Of a stretch of 40,116 bases of DNA, positions 22,009 through 33,638 are shown piece by piece. The position numbers and the translations under genes are program-made. The notes below the pieces were generated by a model. That model did not search any database, was not told where the DNA came from, and saw only the letters and a program-made list of their open reading frames with translations. The stretch comes from Saccoglossus kowalevskii. Taxonomy: Eukaryota > Hemichordata > Enteropneusta > Harrimaniidae. The stretch is from NCBI RefSeq assembly GCF_000003605.2, contig NW_003124657.1, positions 1 through 40,116 of the forward strand, given 5' to 3'. Position 1 is the first letter of the stretch. The number at the start of each line of letters is the position of its first letter.

Positions 22009-22402
22009 GTGATATTCACCTCCTCACATTGCAAATCTTGTCTGCTTTATTTGCTGTGAGTGGCATGTCATCGGCTGATTCTGTGGTCCAGGGAGCCAGT
22101 TGAGTGTGATATTCACCTCCTCACATTGCAAATCTTGTCTGCTTTATAAACTGTGGGTGACATGTCATCGGCTGATTATGTGGTCCAGAGAGCCAGTTGA
22201 GTGAGATATTCACCTCCTCAAATTGCAAATCTTGTCTGCTTTATTTTCTATGAGTGGCATGTCATCGGCTAATTCTGTGGTCCAGGGAGCCAGTTGAGTG
22301 AGATATTCACCTCCTCACATTGCAAATCTTGTCTGCTTTATTTGCTATGAGTGGTATGTCAGCGGCTGATTCTGTGGTCCAGGGAGCCAGTTGAGTGGGA
22401 TA
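22009..22402 (+). repeat. Block F, copy 2 (about 4 monomers)
   Basis: This is the second copy of 13667-14060. It contains the T-type monomer at 22106, the last T before a gap of 39 monomers. ACTGTGGGTGACATG here replaces ACTGTGAGTGACATG. Confidence 0.82.
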
Positions 22403-22887
22403 TTCACCTCCTCACATTGAAAATCTTGTCTGCTTTATTTGCTATGAGTGGTATGTCAGCGGCTGATTCTGTGGTCCAGGGAGCCAGTTGAGTGGGATAT
22501 TCACTTCCTCACATTCCAAATCTTGTCTACTTTATTTGCTATGAGTAACATGTCAGTGGCTGATTATGTGGTCCAGGGAGCCAGTTGAGTGGGATATTCA
22601 CCTCCTCACATTGCAAATCTTGTCTGCTTTATTTGCTATGAGTAACATGTCAGTGGCTGATTATGTGGTCCAGGGAGCCAGTTGAGTGGGATATTCACCT
22701 CCTCACATTGCAAATCTTGTCTACTTTATTTGCTATGAGTGGCATGTTAGTGGCTGATTATGTGGTCCAGGGGGCCAGTTGAGTGGGATATTCACCTCCT
22801 CACATTGCAAATCTTGTCTGCTTTATTTGCTGTGAGTAACATGTCAGTGGCTGATTATGTGGTCCAGGGAGCCAGTTGAGTGGGATA

Positions 22888-23469
22888 TTCACCTCCCCAC
22901 ATTGCAAATCTTGTCTACTTTATTTGCTATGAGTGGCATGTCAGTGGCTGATTATGTGGTCCAGGGAGCCAGTTGGGTGGGATATTCACCTCCTCACATT
23001 GCAAATCTTGTCTGCTTTATTTGCTATGAGTAACATGTCAGTGGCTGATTATGTGGTCCAGGGAGCCAGTTGGGTGGGATATTCACCTCCTCACATTGCA
23101 AATCTTGTCTGCTTTATTTGCTGTGAGTAACATGTCAGTGGCTGATTATGTGGTCCAGGGAGCCAGTTGAGTGAGATATTCACCTCCTCACATTGCAAAT
23201 CTTGTCTACTTTATTTGCTATGAGTGGCATGTCAGTGGCTGATTCTGTGGTCCAGGGAGCCAGTTGGGTGGGATATTCACCTCCTCACATTGCAAATCTT
23301 GTCTGCTTTATTTGCTGTGAGTAACATGTCAGTGGCTGATTATGTGGTCCAGGGAGCCAGTTGAGTGAGATATTCACCTCCTCACATTGCAAATCTTGTC
23401 TGCTTTATTTGCTGTGAGTAACATGTCAGTGGCTGATTATGTGGTCCAGGGAGCCAGTTGAGTGGGATA
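22888..23469 (+). repeat. Two copies of a 291-bp 3-mer
   Basis: The order is a TCTAC/GGCATGTCAGTGG unit followed by two TCTGC/TAACATG units, at 22888-23178 and 23179-23469. A degenerate continuation runs to about 24050, alternating GGCATG and TAACATG or GACATG monomers. Confidence 0.65.
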
Positions 23470-24070
23470 TTCACTTCCTCACATTCCAAATCTTGTCTAC
23501 TTTATTTGCTATGAGTGGTATGTCATCGGCTGATTCTGTGGCCCAGGGAGCCAGTTGGGTGGGATATTCACCTCCTCACATTGCAAATCTTGTCTGCTTT
23601 ATTTGCTGTGAGTAACATGTCAGTGGCTGATTATGTGGTCCAGGGAGCCAGTTGAGTGGGATATTCACCTCCCCACATTGCAAATCTTGTCTACTTTATT
23701 TGCTATGAGTGGCATGTCAGTGGCTGATTCTGTGGTCCAGGGAGCCAGTTGGGTGGGATATTCACCTCCTCACATTGCAAATCTTGTCTACTTTATTTGC
23801 TATGAGTGGCATGTCAGTGGCTGATTCTGTGGTCCAGGGAGCCAGTTGGGTGGGATATTCACCTCCTCACATTGCAAATCTTGTCTGCTTTATTTGCTGT
23901 GAGTGACATGTCAGTGGCTGATTATGTGGTCCAGGGAGCCAGTTGAGTGAGATATTCACCTCCTCACATTGCAAATCTTGTCTACTTTATTTGCTATGAG
24001 TGGCATGTCAGTGGCTGATTCTGTGGTCCAGGGAGCCAGTTGGGTGGGATATTCACCTCCTCACATTGCA

Positions 24071-24157
24071 AATCTGTCTGCTTTCATTTGCTATGAGTGA
24101 CATGTCATCGGCTGATTATCTGGTCCAGGGAGCCAGTTGAGTGGAATATTCACTCCT
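24071..24157 (+). other. Indel cluster in two adjacent monomers
   Basis: Changes against the consensus are CTTG to CTG near 24074, an inserted C in TTTCATTTG near 24084, and CACCTCC to CACTCC near 24151. TTATCTGG and GTGGAATATTC substitutions lie close by. It may be a sequencing or assembly patch, or a genuinely degraded unit. Confidence 0.6.
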
Positions 24158-24432
24158 CATATTGCAAATCTTGTCTACTTTATCTGCTGTGAGTGACATG
24201 TCATCGGCTGATTATGTGGTCCAGGGAGCCAGTTGATTGGGATATTCACCTCCTCACATTGCAAATCTTGTCTACTTTATTTGCTATGAGTGGCATGTCA
24301 TCGGCTGATTATGTGGTCCAGGGAGCCAGTTGAGTGAGATATTCACCTCCTCACATTGCAAATCTTGTCTGCTTTATCTGCTGTGAGTGACATGTCAGTG
24401 GCTGATTATGTGGTCCAGGGAGCCAGTTGAGT

Positions 24433-24822
24433 GGGATATTCACCTCCTCACATTCCAAAACCTTGTCTACTTTATCTGCTGTGAGTGGCAAGTCAGTGAC
24501 TGATTATGTGGTCCAGGGAGTCAGTTGAGTGGGATATTCACCTCCTCACATTGCAAATCTTGTCTACTTTATCTGCTGTGAGTGGCATGTCATCGGCTAA
24601 TTCTGTAGTGCAGGGAGCCAGTTGAGTGGGATATTCACCTCCTCACATTCCAAAACCTTGTCTACTTTATCTGCTGTGAGTGGCAAGTCAGTGACTGATT
24701 ATGTGGTCCAGGGAGTCAGTTGAGTGGGATATTCACCTCCTCACATTGCAAATCTTGTCTACTTTATCTGCTGTGAGTGGCATGTCATCGGCTGATTATG
24801 TGGTCCAGGGAGCCAGTTGAGT
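24433..24822 (+). repeat. 195-bp dimer amplification with a 98-bp monomer, two copies
   Basis: Copies are 24433-24627 and 24628-24822. The first monomer of each is 98 bp: CCAAAACCTTG replaces CCAAATCTTG. It also carries GGCAAGTCAGTGACTG and AGGGAGTCAG, found nowhere else in the window. The second monomer is an ATCTGCTG unit. A shared insertion plus private substitutions shows a very local dimer duplication. Confidence 0.85.
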
Positions 24823-25796
24823 GGGATATTCACCTCCTCATATTCCAAATCTTGTCTGCTTTATTTGCTGTGAGTGACATGTCAGTGGCTGATTCTGTGG
24901 TCCAGGGAGCCAGTTGAGTGAGATACTCACCTCCTTACATTGCAAATCTTGTCTGCTTTATTTGCTGTGAGTGACATGTCATCGGCTGATTATGTGGTCC
25001 AGGGAGCCAGTTGGGTGGGATATTCACCTCCTCACATTACAAATTTTGTCTGCTTTATTTGCTGTGAGTGACATGTCAGTGGCTGATTCTGTGGTCCAGA
25101 GAGCCAGTTGAGTGTGATATTCACCTCCTCACATTGCAAATCTTGTCTGCTTTATTTGCTGTGAGTGGCATGTCAGTGGCTGATTATGTGGTCCAGGGAG
25201 CCAGTTGAGTGGGATATTCACCTCCTCACATTGCAAATCTTGTCTGCTTTATTTGCTGTGAGTGGCATGTCAGTGGCTGATTCTGTGGTCCAGGGAGCCA
25301 GTTGAGTGGGATATTCACCTCCTCACATTGCAAATCTTGTCTGCTTTATTTGCTATGAGTGACATGTCAGCTGCTGATTATGTGGTCCAGGGAGCCAGTT
25401 GAGTGTGATATTCACCTCCTCACATTGCAAATCTTGTCTGCTTTATTTGCTATGAGTGACATGTCAGCTGCTGATTATGTGGTCCAGGGAGCCAGTTGAG
25501 TGTGATATTCACCTCCTCACATTGCAAATCTTGTCTACTTTATTTGCTATGAGTGACATGTCATCGGCTGATTATGTGGTCCAGGGAGCCAGTTGGGTGG
25601 GATATTCACCTCCTCACATTGCAAATCTTGTCTGCTTTATTTGCTGTGAGTAACATGTCAGTGGCTGATCATGTGGTCCAGGGAGCCAGTTGAGTGAGAT
25701 ATTCACCTCCTCACATTGCAAATCTTGTCTACTTTATTTGCTATGAGTGACATGTCATCGGCTGATTATGTGGTCCAGGGAGCCAGTTGAGTAGGA

Positions 25797-25834
25797 TATT
25801 CACCTCCCACATTGCAAATCTGTCCGCTTTATTG
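25797..25834 (+). other. Pyrimidine-run shortening patch at left edge of block H
   Basis: Within one monomer, CCCC becomes CCC, CTTG becomes CTG and ATTTGC becomes ATTGC. The intact counterpart with the rare TCCGC substitution is at 34512-34560. The patch sits where domain 5 gives way to block H-type sequence. Confidence 0.7.
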
Positions 25835-25886
25835 CTATGAGTGTCATGTCATCGGCTGATTATGTGGTCTAGGGAGCCAGTTGAGT

Positions 25887-26565
25887 GTGATATTCACCTC
25901 CTCACATTCCAAATCTTGTCTGCTTTATTTGCTATGAGTGGCATGTCATCGGCTGATTATGTGGTCCAGGGAGCCAGTTGAGTGGGATATGCTCCTCCTC
26001 ACATTGCAAATTTTGTCTGCTTTATAAACTGTGAGTGACATGTCAGCGGCTGATTCTGTGGTCCGGGGAGCCAGTTGAGTGGGATATTCACCTCCTCACA
26101 TTGCAAATCTTGTCTGCTTTATTTGCTGTGAGTGGCATGTCAGTGGCTGATTATGTGGTCCAGGGAGAGAGTTGAGTGGGATATTCACCTCCCCACATTG
26201 CAAATCTTGTCTGCTTTATTTTCTATGATTGGTATGTCATCGGCTGATTATGTGGTCCAGGGAGCCAGTTGAGTGAGATATTCACCTCCTCACATTCCAA
26301 ATCTTGTCTGCTTTATTTGCTATGAGTGGCATGTCAGTGGCTGATTATGTGGTCCAGGGAGCCAGTTGAGTGGGATATTCACCTCCCCACATTGCAAATC
26401 TTGTCTGCTTTATTTTCTATGAGTGGTATGTCATCGGCTGATTATGTGGTCCAGGGAGCCAGTTGAGTGGGATATTCACCTCCCCACATTCCAAATCTTG
26501 TCTGCTTTATTTGCTATGAGTGGCATGTCATCGGCTGATTATGTGGTCCAGGGAGCCAGTTGAGT
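25887..26565 (+). repeat. Block H, copy 1 (7 monomers)
   Basis: Markers are GTGTGATATTC with CACATTCC, a T monomer at 25984, GGGAGAGAGTTGAG, a TTTTCTATG unit, a CACATTCC unit, a second TTTTCTATG unit and a CCCCACATTCC unit. The same order occurs at 34609-35287, 90 monomers away. The CTCATATTCC monomer follows directly here, but after one extra monomer in copy 2. Confidence 0.87.
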
Positions 26566-26759
26566 GAGATATTCACCTCCTCATATTCCAAATCTTGTCT
26601 GCTTTATTTGCTATGAGTGGCATGTCAGTGGCTGATTATGTGGTCCAGGGAGCCAGTTGAGTATGATATTCACCTCCTCACATTCCAAATCTTGTCTGCT
26701 TTATTTGCTATGAGTGTCATGTCATCGGCTGATTATGTGGTCCAGGGAGCCAGTTGAGT

Positions 26760-27535
26760 GAGATATTCACCTCCTCACATTGCAAATCTTGTCTGCTTTA
26801 TTTGCTATGAGTGGCATGTCATCGGCAGATTCTGTGGTCCAGGGAGCCAGTTGAGTGAGATATTCACCTCCTCACATTGCAAATCTTGTCTGCTTTATTT
26901 GCTATGAGTGGCATGTCAACGGCTGATTCTGTGGTCCAGGGAGCCAGTTGAGTGGGATATTCACCTCCTCACATTGCAAATCTTGTCTGCTTTATTTGCT
27001 ATGAGTGTCATGTCATCGGCTGATTATGTGGTCCAGTGAGCCAGTTGAGTGAGATATTCACCTCCTCACATTGCAAATCTTGTCTACTTTATTTACTATG
27101 AGTGTCATGTCAGTGGCTGATTATGTGGTCCAGGGAGCCAGTTGAGTGGGATATTCACCTCCTCACATTGCAAATCTTGTCTGCTTTATTTGCTATGAGT
27201 GGCATGTCATCGGCTGATAATGTGGTCCAGGGAGCCAGTTGAGTGAGATATTCACCTCCTCACATTGCAAATCTTGTCTACTTTATTTGCTATGAGTGTC
27301 ATGTCAGTGGCTGATTATGTGGTCCAGGGAGCCAGTTGAGTGGGATATTCACCTCCTCACATTGCAAATCTTGTCTGCTTTATTTGCTATGAGTGGCATG
27401 TCAGTGGCTGATTATGTTGTGCAGGGAGCCAGTTGAGTGAGATATTCACCTCCTCACATTCCAAATCTTGTCTGCTTTATTTGCTGTGAGTGACATGTTA
27501 GCGGCTGATTATGTGGTCCAGGGAGCCAGTTGAGT
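26760..27535 (+). repeat. Block D, copy 1 (8 monomers)
   Basis: Markers are ATCGGCAGATTCTG, GTCAACGG, CCAGTGAGCC, TTTACTATGAGTGTCATG, GGCTGATAATG at 27212, TTGTGCAG and GACATGTTAGCGG. All occur in the same order at 38488-39237, displaced by 11,728 bp (121 monomers less nine net deletions). Confidence 0.9.
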
Positions 27536-27923
27536 GAGATATTCACCTCCTCACATTGCAAATCTTGTCTGCTTTATTTGCTATGAGTGGCATGTCATCG
27601 GCTGATTATGTGGTCCAGGGAGCCAGTTGAGTGAGATATTCACCTCCTCACATTGCAAATCTTGTCTGCTTTATTTGCTATGAGTGTCATGTCATCGGCT
27701 GATTATGTTGTCCAGGGAGCCAGTTGAGTGAGATATTCACCTCCTCACATTGCAAATCTTGTCTGCTTTATTTGCTATGAGTGGCATGTCATCGGCTGAT
27801 TATGTGGTCCAGGGAGCCAGTTGAGTGAGATATTCACCTCCTCACATTGCAAATCTTGTCTGCTTTATTTGCTATGAGTGTCATGTCATCGGCTGATTAT
27901 GTTGTCCAGGGAGCCAGTTGAGT
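27536..27923 (+). repeat. 194-bp dimer, two copies
   Basis: The pair is GGCATGTCATCGG/TTATGTGG plus GTGTCATGTCATCGG/TTATGTTGTCC, at 27536-27729 and 27730-27923. I see no difference between the copies. All four monomers start GAGATATTC. Confidence 0.85.
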
Positions 27924-28611
27924 GAGATATTCACCTCCTCACATTGCAAATCTTGTCTGCTTTATTTGCTGTGAGTGGCATGTCATCGGCTGATTCTGTG
28001 GTCCAGGGTGCCAGTTGAGTGGGATATTCACCTCCTCACATTCCAAATCTTGTCTACTTTATTTGCTATGAGTGTCATGTCAGTGGCTGATTATGTGGTC
28101 CAGGGAGCCAGTTGAGTGAGATATTCACCTCCTCACATTGCAAATCTTGTCTGCTTTATTTGCTATGAGTGTCATGTCATCGGCTGATTATGTGGTCCAG
28201 GGAGCCAGTTGAGTGAGATATTCACCTCCTCACATTGCAAATCTTGTCTGCTTTATTTGCTATGAGTGACATGTCAGCAGCTGATTCTGTGGTCCAGGGA
28301 GCCAGTTGAGTGGGATATTCACCTCCTCACATTGCAAATCTTGTCTGCTTTATTTGCTATGAGTGGCATGTCAGTGACTGATTCTGTGGTCCAGGGAGCC
28401 AGTTGAGTGGGATACTCACCTCCTCACATTGCAAATCTTGTCTGCTTTATTTGCTATGAGTGACATATCAGCAGCTGATTCTGTGGTCCAGGGAGCCAGT
28501 TGAGTGGGATATTCACCTCCTCACATTGCAATCTTGTCTGCTTTATTTGCTATGAGTGGCATGTCAGCAGCTGATTCTGTGGTCCAGGGAGCCAGTTGAG
28601 TGAGATATTCA

Positions 28612-28655
28612 CGTCTCACATTGCAAATCTGTCTGCTTTATTGCTATGAGTGGCA
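28612..28655 (+). other. Pyrimidine-run shortening patch just before block A copy 2
   Basis: One monomer has CACGTCTCAC for CACCTCCTCAC, CTG for CTTG and ATTGC for ATTTGC. Block A copy 2 starts 41 bp downstream, at 28696. Confidence 0.7.
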
Positions 28656-28695
28656 TGTCATCGGCTGATTATGTTGTGCAGGGAGCCAGTTGAGT

Positions 28696-29567
28696 GAGAT
28701 ATTCACCTCCTCACATTGCAAATCTTGTCTGCTTTATCTGCTGTGAGTGACATGTCATCGGCTGATTATGTGGTCCAGGGAGCCAGTTGAGTGAGATATT
28801 CACCTCCTCACATTGCAAATCTTGTCTACTTTATCTGCTGTGAGTGACATGTCAGTGGCTGATTATGTGGTCCAGGAGCCAGTTGAGTGAGATACTCACC
28901 TCCTCACATTGCAAATCTTGTCTGCTTTATTTGCTATGAGTAACATGTCAGTGGCTGATTATGTGGTCCAGGGAGCCAGTTGGGTGGGATATGCACCTCC
29001 TCACATTGCAAATCTTGTCTGCTTTATTTGCTATGAGTAACATGTCAGTGGCTGATTCTGTGGTCCAGGGAGCCAGTTGAGTGGGATATGCACCTCCTCA
29101 CATTGCAAATCTTGTCTACTTTATCTGCTGTGAGAGACATGTCATCGGCTGATTATGTGGTCCAGGGAGCCAGTTGAGTGGGATATTCACCTCCTCACAT
29201 TCCAAATCTTGTCTACTTTATTTGCTATGAGTGGCATGTCATCGGCTGATTATGTGGTCCAGAGAGCCAGTTGAGTGGGATATTCACCTCCTCACATTCC
29301 AAATCTTGTCTACTTTATTTGCTATGAGTGGCATGTCAACGGCTGATTCTGTGGTCCAGGGAGCCAGTTGAGTGAGATACTCACCTCCTCACATTGCAAA
29401 TCTTGTCTGCTTTATTTGCTATGAGTGTCATGTCATCGGCTGATTCTGTGGTCCAGGGAGCCAGTTGAGTGAGATATTCACCTCCTCACATTGCAAATCT
29501 TGTCTACTTTATTTGCTGTGAGTGACATGTCAGTGGCTGATTATGTTGTGCAGGGAGCCAGTTGAGT
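28696..29567 (+). repeat. Block A (9-mer), copy 2
   Basis: It matches 2129-3000 across all nine monomers, including the shared CCAGGAGCC deletion (28873). GTGAGAGACATG near 29130 is private. It is followed without a break by copy 3 at an 873-bp period. Confidence 0.88.
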
Positions 29568-30246
29568 GAGATATTCACCTCCTCACATTGCAAGTCTTGT
29601 CTGCTTTATCTGCTGTGAGTGACATGTCATCGGCTGATTATGTGGTCCAGGGAGCCAGTTGAGTGAGATATTCACCTCCTCACATTGCAAATCTTGTCTA
29701 CTTTATCTGCTGTGAGTGACATGTCAGTGGCTGATTATGTGGTACAGGGAGCCAGTTGAGTGAGATACTCACCTCCTCACATTGCAAATCTTGTCTGCTT
29801 TATTTGCTATGAGTAACATGTCAGTGGCTGATTATGTGGTCCAAGGAGCCAGTTGGGTGGGATATGCACCTCCTCACATTGCAAATCTTGTCTGCTTTAT
29901 TTGCTATGAGTAACATGTCAGTGGCTGATTCTGTGGTCCAGGGAGCCAGTAGAGTGGGATATGCACCTCCTCACATTGCAAATCTTGTCTACTTTATCTG
30001 CTGTGAGTGACATGTCATCGGCTGATTATGTGGTCCAGGGAGCCAGTTGAGTGGGATATTCACCTCCTCACATTCCAAATCTTGTCTACTTTATTTGCTA
30101 TGAGTGGCATGTCATCGGCTGATTATGTGGTCCAGAGAGCCAGTTGAGTGGGATATTCACCTCCTCGCATTCCAAATCTTGTCTACTTTATTTGCTATGA
30201 GTGGCATGTCAACGGCTGATTCTGTGGTCCAGGGAGCCAGTTGAGT
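29568..30246 (+). repeat. Block A (9-mer), copy 3, cut short at monomer 8
   Basis: Seven monomers match copy 2 in tandem. Private changes are GCAAGTCTTG, GGTACAGGG in place of the shared deletion site, CCAAGGAGCC and CCTCGCATTCC. Similarity fails in the eighth monomer (30247), which starts GAGATACTCACC as expected, then shows shortened pyrimidine runs and a different back half (GGCATGTCAGCGG, ATTCCGTGG). Confidence 0.86.
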
Positions 30247-30256
30247 GAGATACTCA

Positions 30257-30280
30257 CCTCTCACATGCAAATCTGTCTGC
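30257..30280 (+). other. Pyrimidine-run shortening patch at end of block A copy 3
   Basis: CACCTCTCACATGCAAATCTG replaces the expected sequence: CC to C, TT to T and TT to T within about 24 bp. The point where block A stops matching lies in this same monomer. Confidence 0.72.
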
Positions 30281-30922
30281 TTTATTTGCTATGAGTGGCA
30301 TGTCAGCGGCTGATTCCGTGGTCCAGGGAGCCTGTTGAGTGAGATATTCACCTCCTCACATTGCAAATCTTGTCTGCTTTATTTGCTATGAGTGTCATGT
30401 CATCGGCTGATTATGTGGTCCAGGGAGCCAGTTGAGTGAGATATTCACCTCCCCACATTGCAAATCTTGTCTGCTTTATTTGCTATGAGTGTCATGTCAT
30501 CGGCTGATTATGTGGTCCAGGGAGCCAGTTGAGTGAGATATTCACCTCCTCACATTCCAAATCTTGTCTGCTTTATTTGCTATGAGTGACATGTCATCGG
30601 CTGATTCTGTGGTCCAGGGAGCCAGTTGAGTGGGATATGCACCTCCTCACATTCCAAATCTTGTCTGCTTTATTTGCTGTGAGTGGCATGTCAGTGGCTG
30701 ATTCTGTGGTCCAGGAAGCCAGTTGAGTGGGTTATTCACCTCCTCACATTGCAAATCTTGTCTGCTTTATTTGCTATGAGTGGCATGTCATCGGCTGATT
30801 CTGTGGTCCAGGGAGCCAGTTGAGTGAGATATTCACCTCCTCACATTGCAAATCTTGTCTGCTTTATTTGCTATGAGTGTCATGTCATCGGCAGATTATG
30901 TGGTCCAGGGAGCCAGTTGAGT

Positions 30923-32183
30923 GGGATATTCACCTCCCCACATTGCAAATCTTGTCTGCTTTATTTTCTATGAGTGGTATGTCATCGGCTGATTATGTGG
31001 TCCAGGGAGCCAGTTGAGTGAGATATTCACCTCCTCACATTGCAAATCTTGTCTGCTTTATTTGCTATGAGTGTCATGTCATCGGCTGATTATGTGGTCC
31101 AGGGAGCCAGTTGAGTGGGATATTCACCTCCCCACATTGCAAATCTTGTCTGCTTTATTTGCTATGAGTGTCATGTCATCGGCTGATTATGTGGTCCAGG
31201 GAGCCAGTTGAGTGGGATATTCACCTCCCCACATTGCAAATCTTGTCTGCTTTATTTGCTATGAGTGACATGTCATCGGCTGATTATGTGGTCCAGGGAG
31301 CCAGTTGAGTGGGATATTCACCTCCCCACATTGCAAATCTTGTCTACTTTATTTGCTATGAGTGGCATGTCATCGGCTGATTATGTGGTCCAGGGAGCCA
31401 GTTGAGTGGGGTATTCACCTCCTCACATTCCAAATCTTCTCTACTTTATTTGCTGTGAATGGCATGTCAGCGGCTGATTATGTGGTCCAGGGAGCCAGTT
31501 GAGTGGGATATTCACCTCCCCACATTGCAAATCTTGTCTACTTTATTTGCTATGAGTGGCATGTCATCGGCTGATTATGTGGTCCAGGGAGCCAGTTGAG
31601 TGGGGTATTCACCTACTCACATTCCAAATCTTCTCTACTTTATTTGCTGTGAATGGCATGTCAGCGGCTGATTATGTGGTCCAGGGAGCCAGTTGAGTGG
31701 GATATTCACCTCCCCACATTGCGAATCTTGTCTGCTTTATTTGGTATGAGTGTCATGTCATCGGCTGATTCTGTGGTCCAGGGAGCCAGTTGAGTGAGAT
31801 ATTCACCTCCCCACATTGCAAATCTTGTCTGCTTTATTTGCTATGAGTGTCATGTCATCGGCTGATTATGTGGTCCAGGGAGCCAGTTGAGTGAGATATT
31901 CACCTCCTCACATTGCAAATCTTGTCTGCTTTATTTGCTATGAGTGGTATGTCATCGGCTGATTATGTGGTCCAGGGAGCCAGTTGAGTGGGATATTCAC
32001 CTCCCCACATTGCAAATCTTGTCTACTTTATTTGCTATGAGTGGCATGTCATCGGCTGATTATGTGGTCCAGGGAGCCAGTTGGGTGGGATATTCACCTC
32101 CTTACATTCCAAATCTTGTCTACTTTATTTGCTATGAGTGGCATGTCATCGGCTAATTCTGTGGTCCAGGGAGCCAGTTGAGT
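30923..32183 (+). repeat. Block I, copy 3 (13 monomers, longest)
   Basis: The series holds all monomers of copies 1 and 2 plus the one split in copy 2. Two GGGGTATTC/CTTCTCTAC/GTGAATGG units at 31408 and 31602 flank a CCCCAC/TCTAC unit. CACCTACTCAC near 31615, GCGAATC near 31721 and TTTGGTATG near 31740 are private. Block J copy 3 follows immediately. Confidence 0.87.
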
Positions 32184-32668
32184 GGGATATTCACCTCCCC
32201 ACATTCCAAATCTTGTCTACTTTATTTGCTATGAGTGGCATGTCATCGGCTGATTCTGTGGTCCAGGGAGCCATTTGAGTGGGATATTCACCTCCCCACA
32301 TTCCAAATCTTCTCTACTTTATTTGCTGTGAATGGCATGTCATCGGCTGATTCTGTGGTCCAGGAAGCCAGTTGAGTGGGATATGCACCTCCTCACATTG
32401 CAAATTTTGTCTGCTTTATAAACTGTGAGTGACATGTCAGCGGCTGATTCTGTGGTCCGGGGAGCCAGTTGAGTGAGATATTCACCTCCTCACATTCCAA
32501 ATCTTGTCTACTTTATTTGCTATGAGTGGCATGTCATCGGCTGATTATGTGGTCCAGGGAGCCAGTTGGGTGGGATATTCACCTCCTGACATTCCAAATC
32601 TTGTCTGCTTTATTTGCAGTGAGTGGCATGTCAGTGGCTGATTCTGTGGTCCAGGAAGCCAGTTGAGT
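32184..32668 (+). repeat. Block J, copy 3 (5 monomers)
   Basis: It shares CTCCTGACATTCC with copy 2 but ends GGTCCAGGAAGCC like copy 1, so its final monomer mixes features of both. TTTGCAGTGAG near 32616 is private. Confidence 0.83.
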
Positions 32669-33638
32669 GGGATATTCACCTCCTCACATTGCAAATCTTG
32701 TCTGCTTTATTTGCTATGAGTGGCATGTCATCGGCTAATTCTGTGGTCCAGGGAGCCAGTTGAGTGGGATATTCACCTCCTCACATTCCACATCTTGTCT
32801 ACTTTATCTGCTGTGAGTGACATGTCAGTGGCTGATTCTGTGGTCCAGGGAGCCAGTTGAGTGGGATATGCACCTCCTCACATTGCAAATTTTGTCTGCT
32901 TTATAAACTGTGAGTGACATATCAGCGGCTGATTCTGTGGTCCGGGGAGCCAGTTGAGTGAGATATTTACCTCCTCACATTGCAAATCTTGTCTGCTTTA
33001 TTTGCTATGAGTGGCATGTCAGTGGCTGATTATGTGGTCCAGGGAGCCAGTTGAGTGGGATATTCACCTCCCCACATTGCAAATCTTGTCTGCTTTATTT
33101 TCTATGAGTGGTATGTCATCGGCTGATTATGTGGTCCAGGGAGCCAGTTGAGTGAGATATTCACCTCCTCACATTGCAAATCTTGTCTGCTTTATTTGCT
33201 ATGAGTGTCATGTCATCGGCTGATTATGTGGTCCAGGGAGCCAGTTGAGTGGGATATTCACATCCTCACATTGCAAATTTTGTCCGCTTTATTTGCTATG
33301 AGTGTCATGTCATCGGCTGATTATGTGGTCTAGGGAGCCAGTTGAGTGTGATATTCACCTCCTCACATTCCAAATCTTGTCTGCTTTATTTGCTATGAGT
33401 GGCATGTCATCGGCTGATTATGTGGTCCAGGGAGCCAGTTGAGTGGGATATGCACCTCCTCACATTGCAAATTTTGTCTGCTTTATAAACTGTGGGTGAC
33501 ATGTCAGCGGCTGATTCTGTGGTCCGGGGAGCCAGTTGAGTGGGATATTCACCTCCTCACATTGCAAATCTTGTCTGCTTTATTTGCTATGAGTGGCATG
33601 TCATCGGCTGATTATGTGGTCCAGGGAGCCACTTGAGT

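Larger units (their letters stand above)
13570..22105 (+). repeat. Array domain 4: T/F-rich region, exact 97-bp register
   Basis: The domain has 88 monomers in 8,536 bp, exactly 88 x 97. It contains 14 T monomers and most of the CCTCCCCAC, TTTTCTATG, GTGTCATG and GTGAATGG variants. The only length changes I found are one extra C (CCTCCCCCAC) near 19310 and one missing base (GTGGGTATTC) near 20750, which cancel out. Blocks F, J, G and I lie within or at its edge. Stretches outside those blocks, such as 15996-18322, are further mixtures of the same subtypes. Confidence 0.82.
22106..25789 (+). repeat. Array domain 5: TAACATG monomers and local amplifications
   Basis: About 38 monomers, most ending in GTCAGTGG, many with GAGTAACATG and GTTGGGTGGG. 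Apart from the block F copy at the left end, the T and TTTTCTATG subtypes are absent. Indels begin to accumulate again after 24050. Local 3-mer and 2-mer amplifications are listed separately. No gene-like content was found. Confidence 0.8.
25790..28609 (+). repeat. Array domain 6: blocks H and D, then GTGTCATG dimers
   Basis: About 29 monomers. Block H (25887-26565) is followed after two monomers by block D (26760-27535), then the 194-bp dimer pair. The remaining monomers to 28609 alternate GAGATATTC and GGGATATTC starts, with GTGTCATG or GTCAGCAGCTG variants. A one-base deletion (GCAATCTTG) lies near 28528. Confidence 0.8.
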
